DNA of 5,391 nt from positions 1 through 5,391 of the forward strand of contig CAYNFH010000320.1 in NCBI GenBank assembly GCA_964396385.1, in the 5' to 3' direction. Positions 1-5,391 of this stretch are shown here, one piece after another. A model generated the notes under the pieces. That model searched no databases, was not told the DNA's origin, and was given only the letters and a program-made list of their open reading frames with translations. Origin of the DNA: CAYNFH01 sp964396385. Its GTDB lineage: Bacteria; Armatimonadota; Chthonomonadetes; Chthonomonadales; CAJBBX01. The translations under genes were made by a program, and so were the position numbers. Each line of letters begins with the position of its first letter. Position 1 is the stretch's first letter.

Positions 1-1161
1 ATAGACGAGCGGGAGCTGACGGAGGTGGAGCGGCGCGCCTGCCCCGGCGCCGGATCCTGCGGCGGCATGTACACGGCCAACACCATGTCCAGCGCCATTG
101 AGGCCATGGGAATAAGCCTCATGTACTCCTCCACTATGGCCGCCGAGGACCAGGAGAAGGCGGAGAGCGCCGCGGAGTCCGCCCGGGTGCTGGTCGGGGC
201 CATCCACAATCGCATCCTGCCCCGGCAGATACTCACGCGACAAGCGTTCGAGAACGCCATCGCGGTGGTGATGGCGCTGGGCGGATCCACCAACGCGGTG
301 CTCCACCTGCTCGCCATCGCCCATGCGGCCGAGGTGCCGCTGCACATCGATGACTTCGAAGCGATCCGCGGACGCGTTCCGGTGCTGTGCGACCTCAAGC
401 CATCCGGCCGCTTCGTGGCGACGGACCTGCATCGCGCGGGTGGTGTGCCGCAGGTGATGAAGATGCTCCTGGTCCACGGACTGCTCCACGGCGATGCCCT
501 CACCGTCACCGGCAAGACGATCGCTGAGAAGCTCGCGGACGTGCCCGAGGAGCCGCGCGCGGACCAGGAGGTGATCCGCCCCTGGAGCGAGCCGATGTAC
601 CCGCAGGGCCACCTGGCTATCCTCAAGGGCAACCTGGCGGAGGAGGGCGGGGTAGCCAAGGTCACCGGCGTGAAAAACCCGGTGATCACGGGGCCGGCGC
701 GGGTGTTCGAGTCGGAGGAGCTCTGCCTGGAGGCAATCCTGGCGGGTCGCATCAAGCCAGGCGACGTGCTGGTGATCCGGTACGAGGGGCCGAAGGGCGG
801 TCCCGGCATGCGGGAGATGCTCGCGCCCACCTCCGCCATCATCGGCGCGGGATTGGGCGACTCGGTGGGTCTCATTACGGACGGCCGGTTCTCCGGCGGC
901 ACGTACGGCATGGTGGTGGGCCACGTCGCGCCGGAGGCGGCGGTCGGCGGCAACATCGCGCTGGTGCGGGAGGGCGACTCCGTCACTATCGACGCGCCGA
1001 GCCGGCTGCTGCAGCTCAACGTGACGGAAGAGGAGCTGCAGCGGCGGCGTGCCGACTGGCAGCCCCCGGCGCCGCGCTACACGCATGGCGTGCTGGCCAA
1101 GTACGCCCGGCTGGTCTCCAGCAGCAGCTTGGGTGCCGTGACCGATCTGAACCTGCTCTAG
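1..1161 (+). CDS. ilvD: Dihydroxy-acid dehydratase, 5'-truncated by the window edge
   Basis: Dihydroxy-acid dehydratase of the IlvD/Edd family removes water from 2,3-dihydroxy-isovalerate or 2,3-dihydroxy-3-methylvalerate, the third common step of valine and isoleucine synthesis, in the cytoplasm. The frame is open from base 1, so the GTG at 25 is internal. 386 residues are present; the family is usually about 560, so roughly 170-175 N-terminal residues, including the first iron-sulfur cysteines, lie outside the window. Visible signatures are ACPGAGSCGGMYTANTM (bases 37-87; the second Cys, codon 58-60, is the expected cluster ligand), GGSTNAV (280-300), NPVITGPARVFESEE, YEGPKGGPGM, and TDGRFSGGTYG (from 877), whose Ser (892-894) matches the proposed catalytic serine. 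GMYTANTM and VVGHVAPEA favour IlvD over the Edd/sugar-acid dehydratase branches, though a sugar-acid role cannot be fully excluded. It ends in TAG, 31 bases before the next + gene. Confidence 0.96.
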   Translation: MDERELTEVERRACPGAGSCGGMYTANTMSSAIEAMGISLMYSSTMAAEDQEKAESAAESARVLVGAIHNRILPRQILTRQAFENAIAVVMALGGSTNAVLHLLAIAHAAEVPLHIDDFEAIRGRVPVLCDLKPSGRFVATDLHRAGGVPQVMKMLLVHGLLHGDALTVTGKTIAEKLADVPEEPRADQEVIRPWSEPMYPQGHLAILKGNLAEEGGVAKVTGVKNPVITGPARVFESEELCLEAILAGRIKPGDVLVIRYEGPKGGPGMREMLAPTSAIIGAGLGDSVGLITDGRFSGGTYGMVVGHVAPEAAVGGNIALVREGDSVTIDAPSRLLQLNVTEEELQRRRADWQPPAPRYTHGVLAKYARLVSSSSLGAVTDLNLL

Positions 1162-1177
1162 ATGCTCATGGAGCTGA

Positions 1178-1184
1178 AGAAGGA
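1178..1184 (+). promoter_or_regulatory. Ribosome binding site for the M29 aminopeptidase
   Basis: AGAAGGA ends 8 bases before the ATG at 1193, an ideal Shine-Dalgarno spacing. It settles the start of the aminopeptidase and lies in the 31-base gap after the ilvD stop, with no room for a terminator. This supports read-through from ilvD. Confidence 0.75.
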
Positions 1185-1192
1185 CTCAACTT

Positions 1193-2311
1193 ATGCTTGA
1201 TCCCCGATTCACAAAGCTCGCGAACGTGCTGGTGGCCCACTCCACCAAGGTCGCGCCGGGAGAGAAGGTGCTCATCGAGGCGACCGATGTGCCGCCGGAC
1301 TTCGTGGCGGAGCTGGTGCGGGTCGTGGCCGAAGCAGGCGGACTGCCGATCGTCTCCACCTACCAGCAGAAGGTCCTGAGGGCGCTCTACCGGCACGCCA
1401 CGGAAGAGCAGATGCGGTTCATCGGCCAGATCGAGCGAGCGCGGATGGAGGGGGTACAGTGCTACATCAGCGTCCGCGGCAGCCACAACATCGCGGAATT
1501 CTCCGATGTGCCGCCGGAGCGGATGACGCTCTACGAGAAGCACTGGTGGCACTACGTCCACAGCGACGTGCGAGTGCCCAAAACCCGCTGGTGCGTGCTG
1601 CGCTGGCCCAATCCCAGCATGGCCCAGGCCGCGGGACGGAGCACGGAAGCATTCGAGGATTTCTTCTTTCAGGTCTGCGCGGGCGTGGACTACGGCCAGA
1701 TGGCGCGCTCACTCGAGCCCCTGCACGACCTGATGGACCGTACGGACCGCGTCCACATCATCGGCGCCGGCACGGACCTCACGTTTTCCAAGAAGGGCAT
1801 CCCTACCATCCCCTCCTCCGGCTCCCACAACATTCCGGATGGGGAGATTTTCACCTGTCCGGTGAAGGACAGCGTAAACGGGACAATCTCCTTCAACGCG
1901 GAGACACTCTACCGGGGTGTGGTCTTCAACAACATCCGGCTCACCTTCCGCGATGGGAAGATAGTAGACGCGGAGGCCGGCGGAAACACCCAGGCGCTGA
2001 ACGACGTTCTGGACGCCGATGAGGGCGCACGGTACGTCGGCGAGTGGTCGCTGGGCGTGAACCCCTACATCACGGCGCCCATGAAGGACATCCTATTCGA
2101 CGAGAAGATCGCGGGCTCGTTCCACCTGACGCCGGGCCAGGCTTATGAGGTGGCGGACAACGGCAACCGGAGCCAGATCCACTGGGACATGGTGATGCTC
2201 CAGGCGGAGCCGTTCGGCGGCGAGATCTACTTCGACGACGTACTCGTCCGCAAGAACGGCCTCTTCGTCCAGCCGGAGCTGGAGGGCCTGAACCCGGACC
2301 GGCTACGATGA
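1193..2311 (+). CDS. M29-family metallo-aminopeptidase
   Basis: A 372-residue cytosolic aminopeptidase of peptidase family M29 (thermophilic aminopeptidase; AmpS/AmpT/PepS relatives), which removes N-terminal residues using two metal ions. The N-terminal half (about 1-185) has the family's nucleotide-binding-like fold with the typical opening ANVLVAHSTKVAPGEKVLIE. The C-terminal half holds the metal site: E218 in IPDGEIFTCP, E284 in GEWSLGVNP, H311 and Y318 in SFHLTPGQAY, and H330/D332 in IHWDMV. These correspond to the Glu, Glu, His, Tyr, His, Asp set known for the family, so the enzyme looks intact. The length is slightly short of the roughly 400-residue thermophilic enzymes; the His-to-His gap (311 to 330) seems to be where it is shorter. 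There is no signal peptide. The start is fixed by a good ribosome binding site, and the gene probably shares a transcript with ilvD. Substrate preference cannot be read from the sequence. An ATG overlaps its TGA stop (2308), but the frame it opens is not a convincing gene. Confidence 0.95.
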   Translation: MLDPRFTKLANVLVAHSTKVAPGEKVLIEATDVPPDFVAELVRVVAEAGGLPIVSTYQQKVLRALYRHATEEQMRFIGQIERARMEGVQCYISVRGSHNIAEFSDVPPERMTLYEKHWWHYVHSDVRVPKTRWCVLRWPNPSMAQAAGRSTEAFEDFFFQVCAGVDYGQMARSLEPLHDLMDRTDRVHIIGAGTDLTFSKKGIPTIPSSGSHNIPDGEIFTCPVKDSVNGTISFNAETLYRGVVFNNIRLTFRDGKIVDAEAGGNTQALNDVLDADEGARYVGEWSLGVNPYITAPMKDILFDEKIAGSFHLTPGQAYEVADNGNRSQIHWDMVMLQAEPFGGEIYFDDVLVRKNGLFVQPELEGLNPDRLR

Positions 2312-2350
2312 CAGGACTACCTTTCCTTCCGAACGGCCGATGGCACAAGC

Positions 2351-2383
2351 GGTACGCCGCATCAAACAAACCCGGAGCGTACC
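2351..2383. repeat. Small inverted repeat after the aminopeptidase gene
   Basis: GGTACGC (2351-2357) is exactly complementary to GCGTACC (2377-2383), giving a 7-bp stem with a 19-base loop, 40 bases after the aminopeptidase stop. No T run follows, so it is not a clear intrinsic terminator. It may stabilise the 3' end or be chance. Confidence 0.35.
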
Positions 2384-2424
2384 AACCTGTCATCCCGAGC
2401 TCCGCGAGGAATCTGCTTTACAGT
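2381..2424 (+). repeat. Dispersed repeat copy 1 (direct)
   Basis: This 44-base unit matches the unit at 2462 in 40 of 44 positions. It contains TCATCCCGAGCTCCGCGAGG followed by AATCTGCTTTAC. The core resembles a non-coding repeat family I recall from many GC-rich bacterial genomes (TCATTCCGAGC...GCGAGGAATCT type). Confidence 0.85.
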
Positions 2425-2439
2425 ACCAACGTGTACTGT
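2420..2439. repeat. Perfect 7-bp hairpin between the direct repeats
   Basis: ACAGTAC (2420-2426) pairs exactly with GTACTGT (2433-2439) around a 6-base loop, CAACGT. It begins within the last bases of repeat copy 1 and may be part of the repeat-derived element. No T tract follows. Confidence 0.5.
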
Positions 2440-2461
2440 GTAACTTCAAAGTGCCGACCGC

Positions 2462-2505
2462 ACCAAGCTGTCATCCCGAGCTCCGCGAGGGATTTGCTTT
2501 ACGGT
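2462..2505 (+). repeat. Dispersed repeat copy 2 (direct)
   Basis: Second direct copy, 81 bases after copy 1 and differing at four positions: a C/G near the start, then A/G, C/T and A/G in the 3' part. Together with the inverted copy at 2524-2562 it makes an imperfect palindrome of about 100 bases, with its apex around 2505-2520. Confidence 0.85.
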
Positions 2506-2523
2506 GGCCATAGGTACTCTGCC

Positions 2524-2562
2524 GCAAAAAGCAGTTTCCTCGCTGGCGCTCGGAATGACAAC
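2524..2562 (-). repeat. Dispersed repeat copy 3 (inverted)
   Basis: Read on the minus strand this gives GTTGTCATTCCGAGCGCCAG followed by CGAGGAAACTGCTTTTTGC. Over the 34-base arm it matches copy 2 at about 28 positions with one bulged base. The opposite orientation suggests copies 2 and 3 fold together as one stem-loop in RNA or single-stranded DNA. Confidence 0.8.
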
Positions 2563-2565
2563 CCG

Positions 2566-2582
2566 GCTCCGCTCGGCATGAC
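2566..2582 (-). repeat. Short repeat copy 4 (inverted, core only)
   Basis: On the minus strand this reads GTCATGCCGAGCGGAGC. It keeps only the core of the repeat and lacks the GAGG...TGCTTT part seen in copies 1-3. It lies directly beside copy 3 in the same orientation, so the cluster is two direct units followed by two inverted ones. Confidence 0.6.
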
Positions 2583-2613
2583 GTACTCGGCGCGGCCACA
2601 GTATCGGGTCACA

Positions 2614-2646
2614 GAAAAAGGGCAGGGTCGACCCAAACCCTGCCCT
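2614..2646 (-). terminator. Intrinsic-terminator-like hairpin, minus-strand orientation
   Basis: AGGGCAGGGT (2619-2628) and ACCCTGCCCT (2637-2646) form a perfect GC-rich 10-bp stem with an 8-base loop. The + strand has a run of five A (2615-2619) just before it, so a minus-strand transcript would carry the stem followed by a U run: the Rho-independent pattern. On the + strand the stem is followed by CACG, not T, so it would not stop transcription of the aminopeptidase unit. No minus-strand gene lies immediately upstream of it; the nearest, about 1.3 kb away, is the MoaD-like gene. Confidence 0.6.
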
Positions 2647-2737
2647 CACGAAGGGATAGATCCGGTACCGTGACATCCGAATCCATCAATCCGGCAAGCG
2701 AGCCGGGCAGGTCCCAAAGTTCCCGCCGATTCTCCCA

Positions 2738-4222
2738 TTGATCCGTTTCGCCCTCCTTGCGCTGGCCCTGCTCCTCCTCGTGGGCCTGCCGGCAAGTTGC
2801 CAGACCCCGCACCATCTTTCCCCACCAATCAATTCTGCTGTCACCGTACCTCGGGCAACGCCAGCCATTGTCCGTTATAACGACACGCTCTACACGCTCT
2901 ACTTTGTGGGGGAGGCCTGGTCGTTCCTGGGCCTGTGCCTCCTGGTCCGCCAGCGTGTCGGTCCGGCGCTCAGGAGCTTGGCCGAGAGGCGGTTTCGGTT
3001 CGGGCTGCCCCGCGCCGTCATCGTCTATGGCGGGGTCGCGCTGCTCCTGACGGTATGGCGAATGCCGGTAGGGCTATTTGCCTACCATGTGGACCGGGAG
3101 TACGGGTTCGCGACTCAGGGGGTTGGGCTCTGGCTGCTGGACGCCTGCCGGGGCTACGCCATCAGCCTGATCAACGCGCTCGGCGTTTGGGTGGGATACC
3201 TGCTTCTGCAACGGAGACCGCGGACGTGGTGGCTGTGGCTCTGGGCTGCCTCCATCCCCTTCTCACTGGCTCAAACGGTACTGCGGCCGGTACTGCTGGA
3301 CCCGCTTTACAACCAGTTCCATCCGCTCACGCGGGAGCCGCTCCGGTCGGAAATCGAGGATCTCGCCAGGCGCGCTGGGATACCGGACGCCAAAATCCTG
3401 GTGGTCAACAGCTCCATCCGGTCCACCCACCTCAATGCCTACGTAACGGGTTTGGGACCGACCAGGCGCATCGTCCTCTACGACACTCTGCTCAACGGGA
3501 TTCCGGATGACGAGGTACTGGCCATCGTGGGCCACGAGACGGGCCACTACGTGCTCCACCACGTATGGTGGGAGTTCCTGTGGAGCGTGGTCGGCGGATT
3601 CGCGCTCTTGTGGCTGCTCTCCCGGCTCCTTCCGTGGGCGGTCGGGCGCTTTGGCCAGCCCAAGGGAGTCCGAAACTTGCACGACCTCGCCGGGCTGCCC
3701 ATCGCTCTCCTGCTGCTGGCCATGCTGATGTTCCTGCAGACCCCGATGGAGTGCGCCATCTCGCGGCACTTCGAGCACGAGGCGGACCGGTACGGGCTGC
3801 AGCTCACTCACCTGAACGTGGCTATGGCGCGCGTGTTCGTCCGCTTCGTAACCCGCGACTACGCGGACCCGGACCCCCCTGCACTCTTCGTGCTCTGGTT
3901 CTACACGCACCCGCCGGTGCGAGAGCGCGTGGAGTTCGCCCTGAGCTACCACCCGTGGGACGCCGGACGGAGAGAATCAGCCGCCGGATACCGCCTGCAG
4001 CACGTACAGCCGGTCCCCTTCCTTCAGCGGAATGTCCAGACTCGGCAGCCAGGCGATGTTCTCCCCGTTGTAGAAGATGCGGACGTGTGGCCGGAGCGCG
4101 CGCCGCTCGTCGTACAGGTGCACCCGCAGCAGCGGCCACGTCTCCATCAGGCGTTCCAGCCCGCCGGCGAGCGTGGGCGCATCCACCGAAACCGTGGTGA
4201 CGCCGCCCACGCAGTCGCTTAG
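2738..4222 (+). CDS. Ste24/CaaX-type M48 membrane metalloprotease with an unusual C-terminal tail
   Basis: An M48-family zinc endopeptidase embedded in the inner membrane, related to Ste24/ZMPSTE24; bacterial members are thought to act in membrane-protein quality control. A hydrophobic N-terminus (residues 4-17) may be a signal peptide or first membrane helix; C21 after PAS is a non-canonical lipobox. Further hydrophobic segments lie near 52-70, 93-107, 138-157, 163-181, 279-298 and 319-334. HETGH (266-270) supplies the catalytic zinc site, E346 in FEHEAD the third ligand, with NAYVTG (233-238) and YTHPPVRER (389-397) also conserved. The family domain ends near residue 407 (YHPW). The last 87 residues resemble nothing I know and are encoded antisense to the MoaD-like gene. 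The TTG start has no clear ribosome binding site; the frame is open only back to 2660 and has no earlier ATG, GTG or TTG, so the exact N-terminus is less certain than the identity. Confidence 0.92.
   Translation: MIRFALLALALLLLVGLPASCQTPHHLSPPINSAVTVPRATPAIVRYNDTLYTLYFVGEAWSFLGLCLLVRQRVGPALRSLAERRFRFGLPRAVIVYGGVALLLTVWRMPVGLFAYHVDREYGFATQGVGLWLLDACRGYAISLINALGVWVGYLLLQRRPRTWWLWLWAASIPFSLAQTVLRPVLLDPLYNQFHPLTREPLRSEIEDLARRAGIPDAKILVVNSSIRSTHLNAYVTGLGPTRRIVLYDTLLNGIPDDEVLAIVGHETGHYVLHHVWWEFLWSVVGGFALLWLLSRLLPWAVGRFGQPKGVRNLHDLAGLPIALLLLAMLMFLQTPMECAISRHFEHEADRYGLQLTHLNVAMARVFVRFVTRDYADPDPPALFVLWFYTHPPVRERVEFALSYHPWDAGRRESAAGYRLQHVQPVPFLQRNVQTRQPGDVLPVVEDADVWPERAPLVVQVHPQQRPRLHQAFQPAGERGRIHRNRGDAAHAVA
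3977..4222. other. Convergent coding overlap between the protease tail and the MoaD-like gene
   Basis: The protease frame (+) and the MoaD-like frame (-) share 246 bases. The MoaD-like protein is recognisable throughout, whereas the protease residues from 414 onward are not. The minus strand is therefore the selected coding strand here, and the + frame is probably an extension by lack of a stop. No terminator hairpin separates the two convergent genes. Confidence 0.7.
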
Positions 4223-4252
4223 AAGCGCCGGCACGGTCACTTCCAGGACCAT
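3977..4252 (-). CDS. MoaD/ThiS-like ubiquitin-fold protein with C-terminal Gly-Gly
   Basis: A 91-residue protein of the beta-grasp MoaD/ThiS family. Such proteins are adenylated at the C-terminal glycine by an E1-like enzyme and then carry sulfur as a thiocarboxylate, or in some lineages are conjugated to other proteins. Features seen are the typical length, VTTVSVDAPTLAGGLERL (strand-turn-helix), HVRIFYNGENIAWLPSLDIP (the VFVNGE-like segment of MoaD), LKEGDRLYVLQAV, and a terminal SGG. The Gly-Gly end suggests it is functional. It starts two bases after the propeller gene's stop, with GGAGG 7 bases before its ATG, so the two are translationally coupled. No moaE, moaA, thiG, thiF or moeB relative is in the window, so assigning it to molybdopterin or thiamine synthesis would be a guess. 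Confidence 0.85.
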   Translation of the reverse strand: MVLEVTVPALLSDCVGGVTTVSVDAPTLAGGLERLMETWPLLRVHLYDERRALRPHVRIFYNGENIAWLPSLDIPLKEGDRLYVLQAVSGG

Positions 4253-4254
4253 GT

Positions 4255-5373
4255 TCAGGCCTCCAGGACCCAGCTCTTTACGGTCGTAATGCGCGGGAGC
4301 TGACCCGGCAGGCGGCTCCAGTTATCGCCACCGTCGGCGGAGTAGAAGAGCTCGCCCATCGTGGTCCCGAAGTAGATGCCGGCGGGATCGAGCGGGTCGA
4401 CGTCCAGCGCGTCGCGGAGGACTCCCACGTAGTGCGGCGGATCCGGCAGGTCGCCTCCGGATGGGCTCCAGCTCGCGCCGCCATTCGTCGAGCGGTAGAC
4501 GCGCAGATGGCCATCCTTCGCAATGCGGGACTCAGGATCCAGCGGGATGACGAAGAGGTGTCCGCGCCGCGAGATACCCATCGGGAAGCCGAAGTTCCCG
4601 GGGAGGCCGTTCTCGATAGTCTGCCAGGAGTCCGCGGCATTCGTCGATTTCAGCACCCCGCCGTGATACTGCATGTAGAGTGTGTCCGGGTTGGCCGGGT
4701 CCTGGACCACCTTATGGACGCAGCGAGAAATCTCCATCGCATCCTTCATCGGCTCCAGGAACTTCCGGATATCCTCCGGCAGCTCGTCCGTTACCACGGT
4801 GGGCAGGCCGTCATTGCACACTTTCCAGCTCGCGCCGCCGTCGTCGGTGCGGAAAGCGCCCACCGCCGAGATGCCGACCCAGATCCGCTTCGGGTTGGCG
4901 GGATCGACGAGAACGGTGTGGCAGCAGAGGCCTCCGTTGCCCGGGAACCACTTCTCGCGGGTGCGGTGCGCCGTTAGCCCATCAAGCTCGCTCCAGTTCT
5001 GTCCGCCATCGCGGCTGACGAAGACGCCCGCCTCCTCCACCCCGGCATACAGCGTGTCCGGTTCCGAAGGAGCGCCAAGGACGATCTGCCAGATACGCTT
5101 GAGCTGGAACCCGCTCTCCTCGCTATATCGCGGGCCGTTCACCACCTGAGTCCAGGTCTCACCGAGGTCATCGCTGATCCGGATGGTCGGGCCGTAGACG
5201 AAATGGCTCGTGCCGGCGAAGATCCGACGTCCTGCGCGGTCCCCACGCAGGCTGTAGACCTCCCAGCCCGCCAGATGCGGTCCGGTCCTGCACCAGTCCC
5301 GACAGCTCTCGTCCGATTCGTAGATGAAAACGCCCTTGGTAGTGCCTACCAGCAGCCTGACCTTCCGCGACAT
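4255..5373 (-). CDS. Seven-bladed Asp-box (BNR/sialidase-like) beta-propeller protein
   Basis: A 372-residue propeller of the BNR/Asp-box type (sortilin/sialidase-like fold; often annotated glycosyl hydrolase or exo-alpha-sialidase). Asp boxes of the form S-x-D-x-G-x-x-W occur at 67-74 (SDDLGETW), 120-127 (SRDGGQNW), 176-183 (TDDGGASW), 295-302 (STNGGASW) and 345-352 (SADGGDNW), with degenerate ones at 243-250 (STNAADSW) and 20-27 (SDESCRDW). A spacing of 47-67 residues implies seven blades. There is no signal peptide or membrane segment, so it is probably cytosolic, unlike secreted sialidases. I do not see the sialidase arginine triad pattern, so enzymatic sialidase activity should not be assumed. 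The non-repeat motifs GLCCHT (148-153), RCVHK (217-221) and FGFPM (261-265) look like relatives I recall beside MoaD-like genes. The ATG has AAGGAG 9 bases upstream. It is the first visible gene of a two-gene unit with the MoaD-like gene. Confidence 0.88.
   Translation of the reverse strand: MSRKVRLLVGTTKGVFIYESDESCRDWCRTGPHLAGWEVYSLRGDRAGRRIFAGTSHFVYGPTIRISDDLGETWTQVVNGPRYSEESGFQLKRIWQIVLGAPSEPDTLYAGVEEAGVFVSRDGGQNWSELDGLTAHRTREKWFPGNGGLCCHTVLVDPANPKRIWVGISAVGAFRTDDGGASWKVCNDGLPTVVTDELPEDIRKFLEPMKDAMEISRCVHKVVQDPANPDTLYMQYHGGVLKSTNAADSWQTIENGLPGNFGFPMGISRRGHLFVIPLDPESRIAKDGHLRVYRSTNGGASWSPSGGDLPDPPHYVGVLRDALDVDPLDPAGIYFGTTMGELFYSADGGDNWSRLPGQLPRITTVKSWVLEA
4260..4264 (-). promoter_or_regulatory. 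Ribosome binding site of the MoaD-like gene inside the propeller gene
   Basis: GGAGG on the minus strand sits within the last codons of the propeller gene, 7 bases before the MoaD-like ATG. The order GGAGG, TGA stop, two bases, ATG points to translational coupling and fixed relative expression of the pair. Confidence 0.8.
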
Positions 5374-5382
5374 GTCCTTACG

Positions 5383-5388
5383 CTCCTT
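5383..5388 (-). promoter_or_regulatory. Ribosome binding site of the propeller gene
   Basis: AAGGAG on the minus strand lies 9 bases before the ATG whose complement is at 5371-5373, confirming that start. Only 18 bases upstream of the start codon are in the window, so the promoter, or any upstream gene of the same operon, is not visible. Confidence 0.75.
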
Positions 5389-5391
5389 TCC

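Larger units (their letters stand above)
2312..2737. other. Repeat-rich intergenic region with no credible gene
   Basis: This gap between the aminopeptidase and the M48 protease holds two direct and two inverted copies of a TCATnCCGAGC repeat, small hairpins at 2351-2383 and 2420-2439, and a minus-strand terminator-like hairpin at 2614-2646. An open frame of 121 codons from 2308 covers much of it, but its peptide is just the translated repeat (VIPSSAR twice), so I do not call it a gene. I see no convincing -35/-10 promoter for the downstream gene, although one would be expected here. Confidence 0.8.

Noticed and set aside
25..27. GTG as a true start of the dehydratase
   Set aside because: The frame is open to base 1, and the conserved cysteine motif follows almost at once, far downstream of where family members begin. 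The gene is cut by the window, not naturally short.
1166..1561. 131-codon minus-strand frame opposite the start of the aminopeptidase
   Set aside because: The + strand is a clearly conserved M29 protein here; the antisense peptide matches no family I know.
2381..2582. CRISPR array
   Set aside because: There are only two good direct copies, the other units are inverted, and the spacing does not fit regular repeat-spacer units; no cas genes are near.
2308..2673. 121-codon + strand frame starting with an ATG that overlaps the aminopeptidase stop
   Set aside because: Its peptide is mostly the repeat read in one frame (VIPSSAR twice, then SSFLAGARNDN) and the terminator-like hairpin. Such translations are well-known spurious proteins; no ribosome binding site or domain is seen.
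3263..3952. 229-codon minus-strand open frame antisense to the protease
   Set aside because: It mirrors the conserved M48 coding sequence, including the zinc-site region, and is low-complexity in charged residues; a typical GC-rich shadow frame.
4432..4977. 181-codon + strand open frame opposite the propeller gene
   Set aside because: The minus strand carries clear Asp-box repeats in the same bases, and the + frame shows no recognisable domain or ribosome binding site.
4255..5373. Calling the propeller a functional sialidase or glycosyl hydrolase
   Set aside because: Asp boxes are structural repeats. There is no signal peptide, and I cannot identify the catalytic arginine triad and Tyr/Glu pair of true sialidases.

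Overview
The window is a GC-rich, gene-dense stretch of bacterial chromosome with five protein genes and one real intergenic gap. The gene set is housekeeping-like: branched-chain amino-acid synthesis, two metallopeptidases, a beta-propeller protein and a ubiquitin-fold protein. The gap carries copies of a dispersed repeat with a TCATnCCGAGC core. I recall similar repeats from GC-rich genomes of phyla such as Armatimonadota and Chloroflexota, but the sequence alone does not fix the taxon. No phage, insertion sequence, CRISPR array, tRNA or rRNA is visible.

Left part (1-2311, + strand): the 3' two thirds of a dihydroxy-acid dehydratase gene (ilvD), cut by the window edge, is followed 31 bases later by a complete M29-family aminopeptidase gene with a good ribosome binding site. 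They look co-transcribed.

Middle (2312-2737): a 426-base gap without a credible gene. It has two direct 44-base repeats, two inverted relatives (the inner pair forms a long imperfect palindrome), two small hairpins, and a perfect 10-bp hairpin with a T tract on the minus strand that looks like an intrinsic terminator.

Right part (2738-5373): a + strand Ste24/CaaX-type M48 membrane metalloprotease gene starts at TTG. It converges on a minus-strand pair: a seven-bladed Asp-box (BNR) propeller gene, then, after only two bases, a small MoaD/ThiS-like ubiquitin-fold gene ending in Gly-Gly. The protease reading frame has no stop at the end of its conserved domain. It runs antisense through most of the MoaD-like gene, adding a tail of about 87 residues.

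The most interesting items are the tightly coupled propeller/MoaD-like pair, which has no molybdopterin or thiamine genes in view, and the 246-base convergent coding overlap. Neither is proven to be a new system. The pair resembles one I recall from other bacteria, whose function is, to my knowledge, not established.
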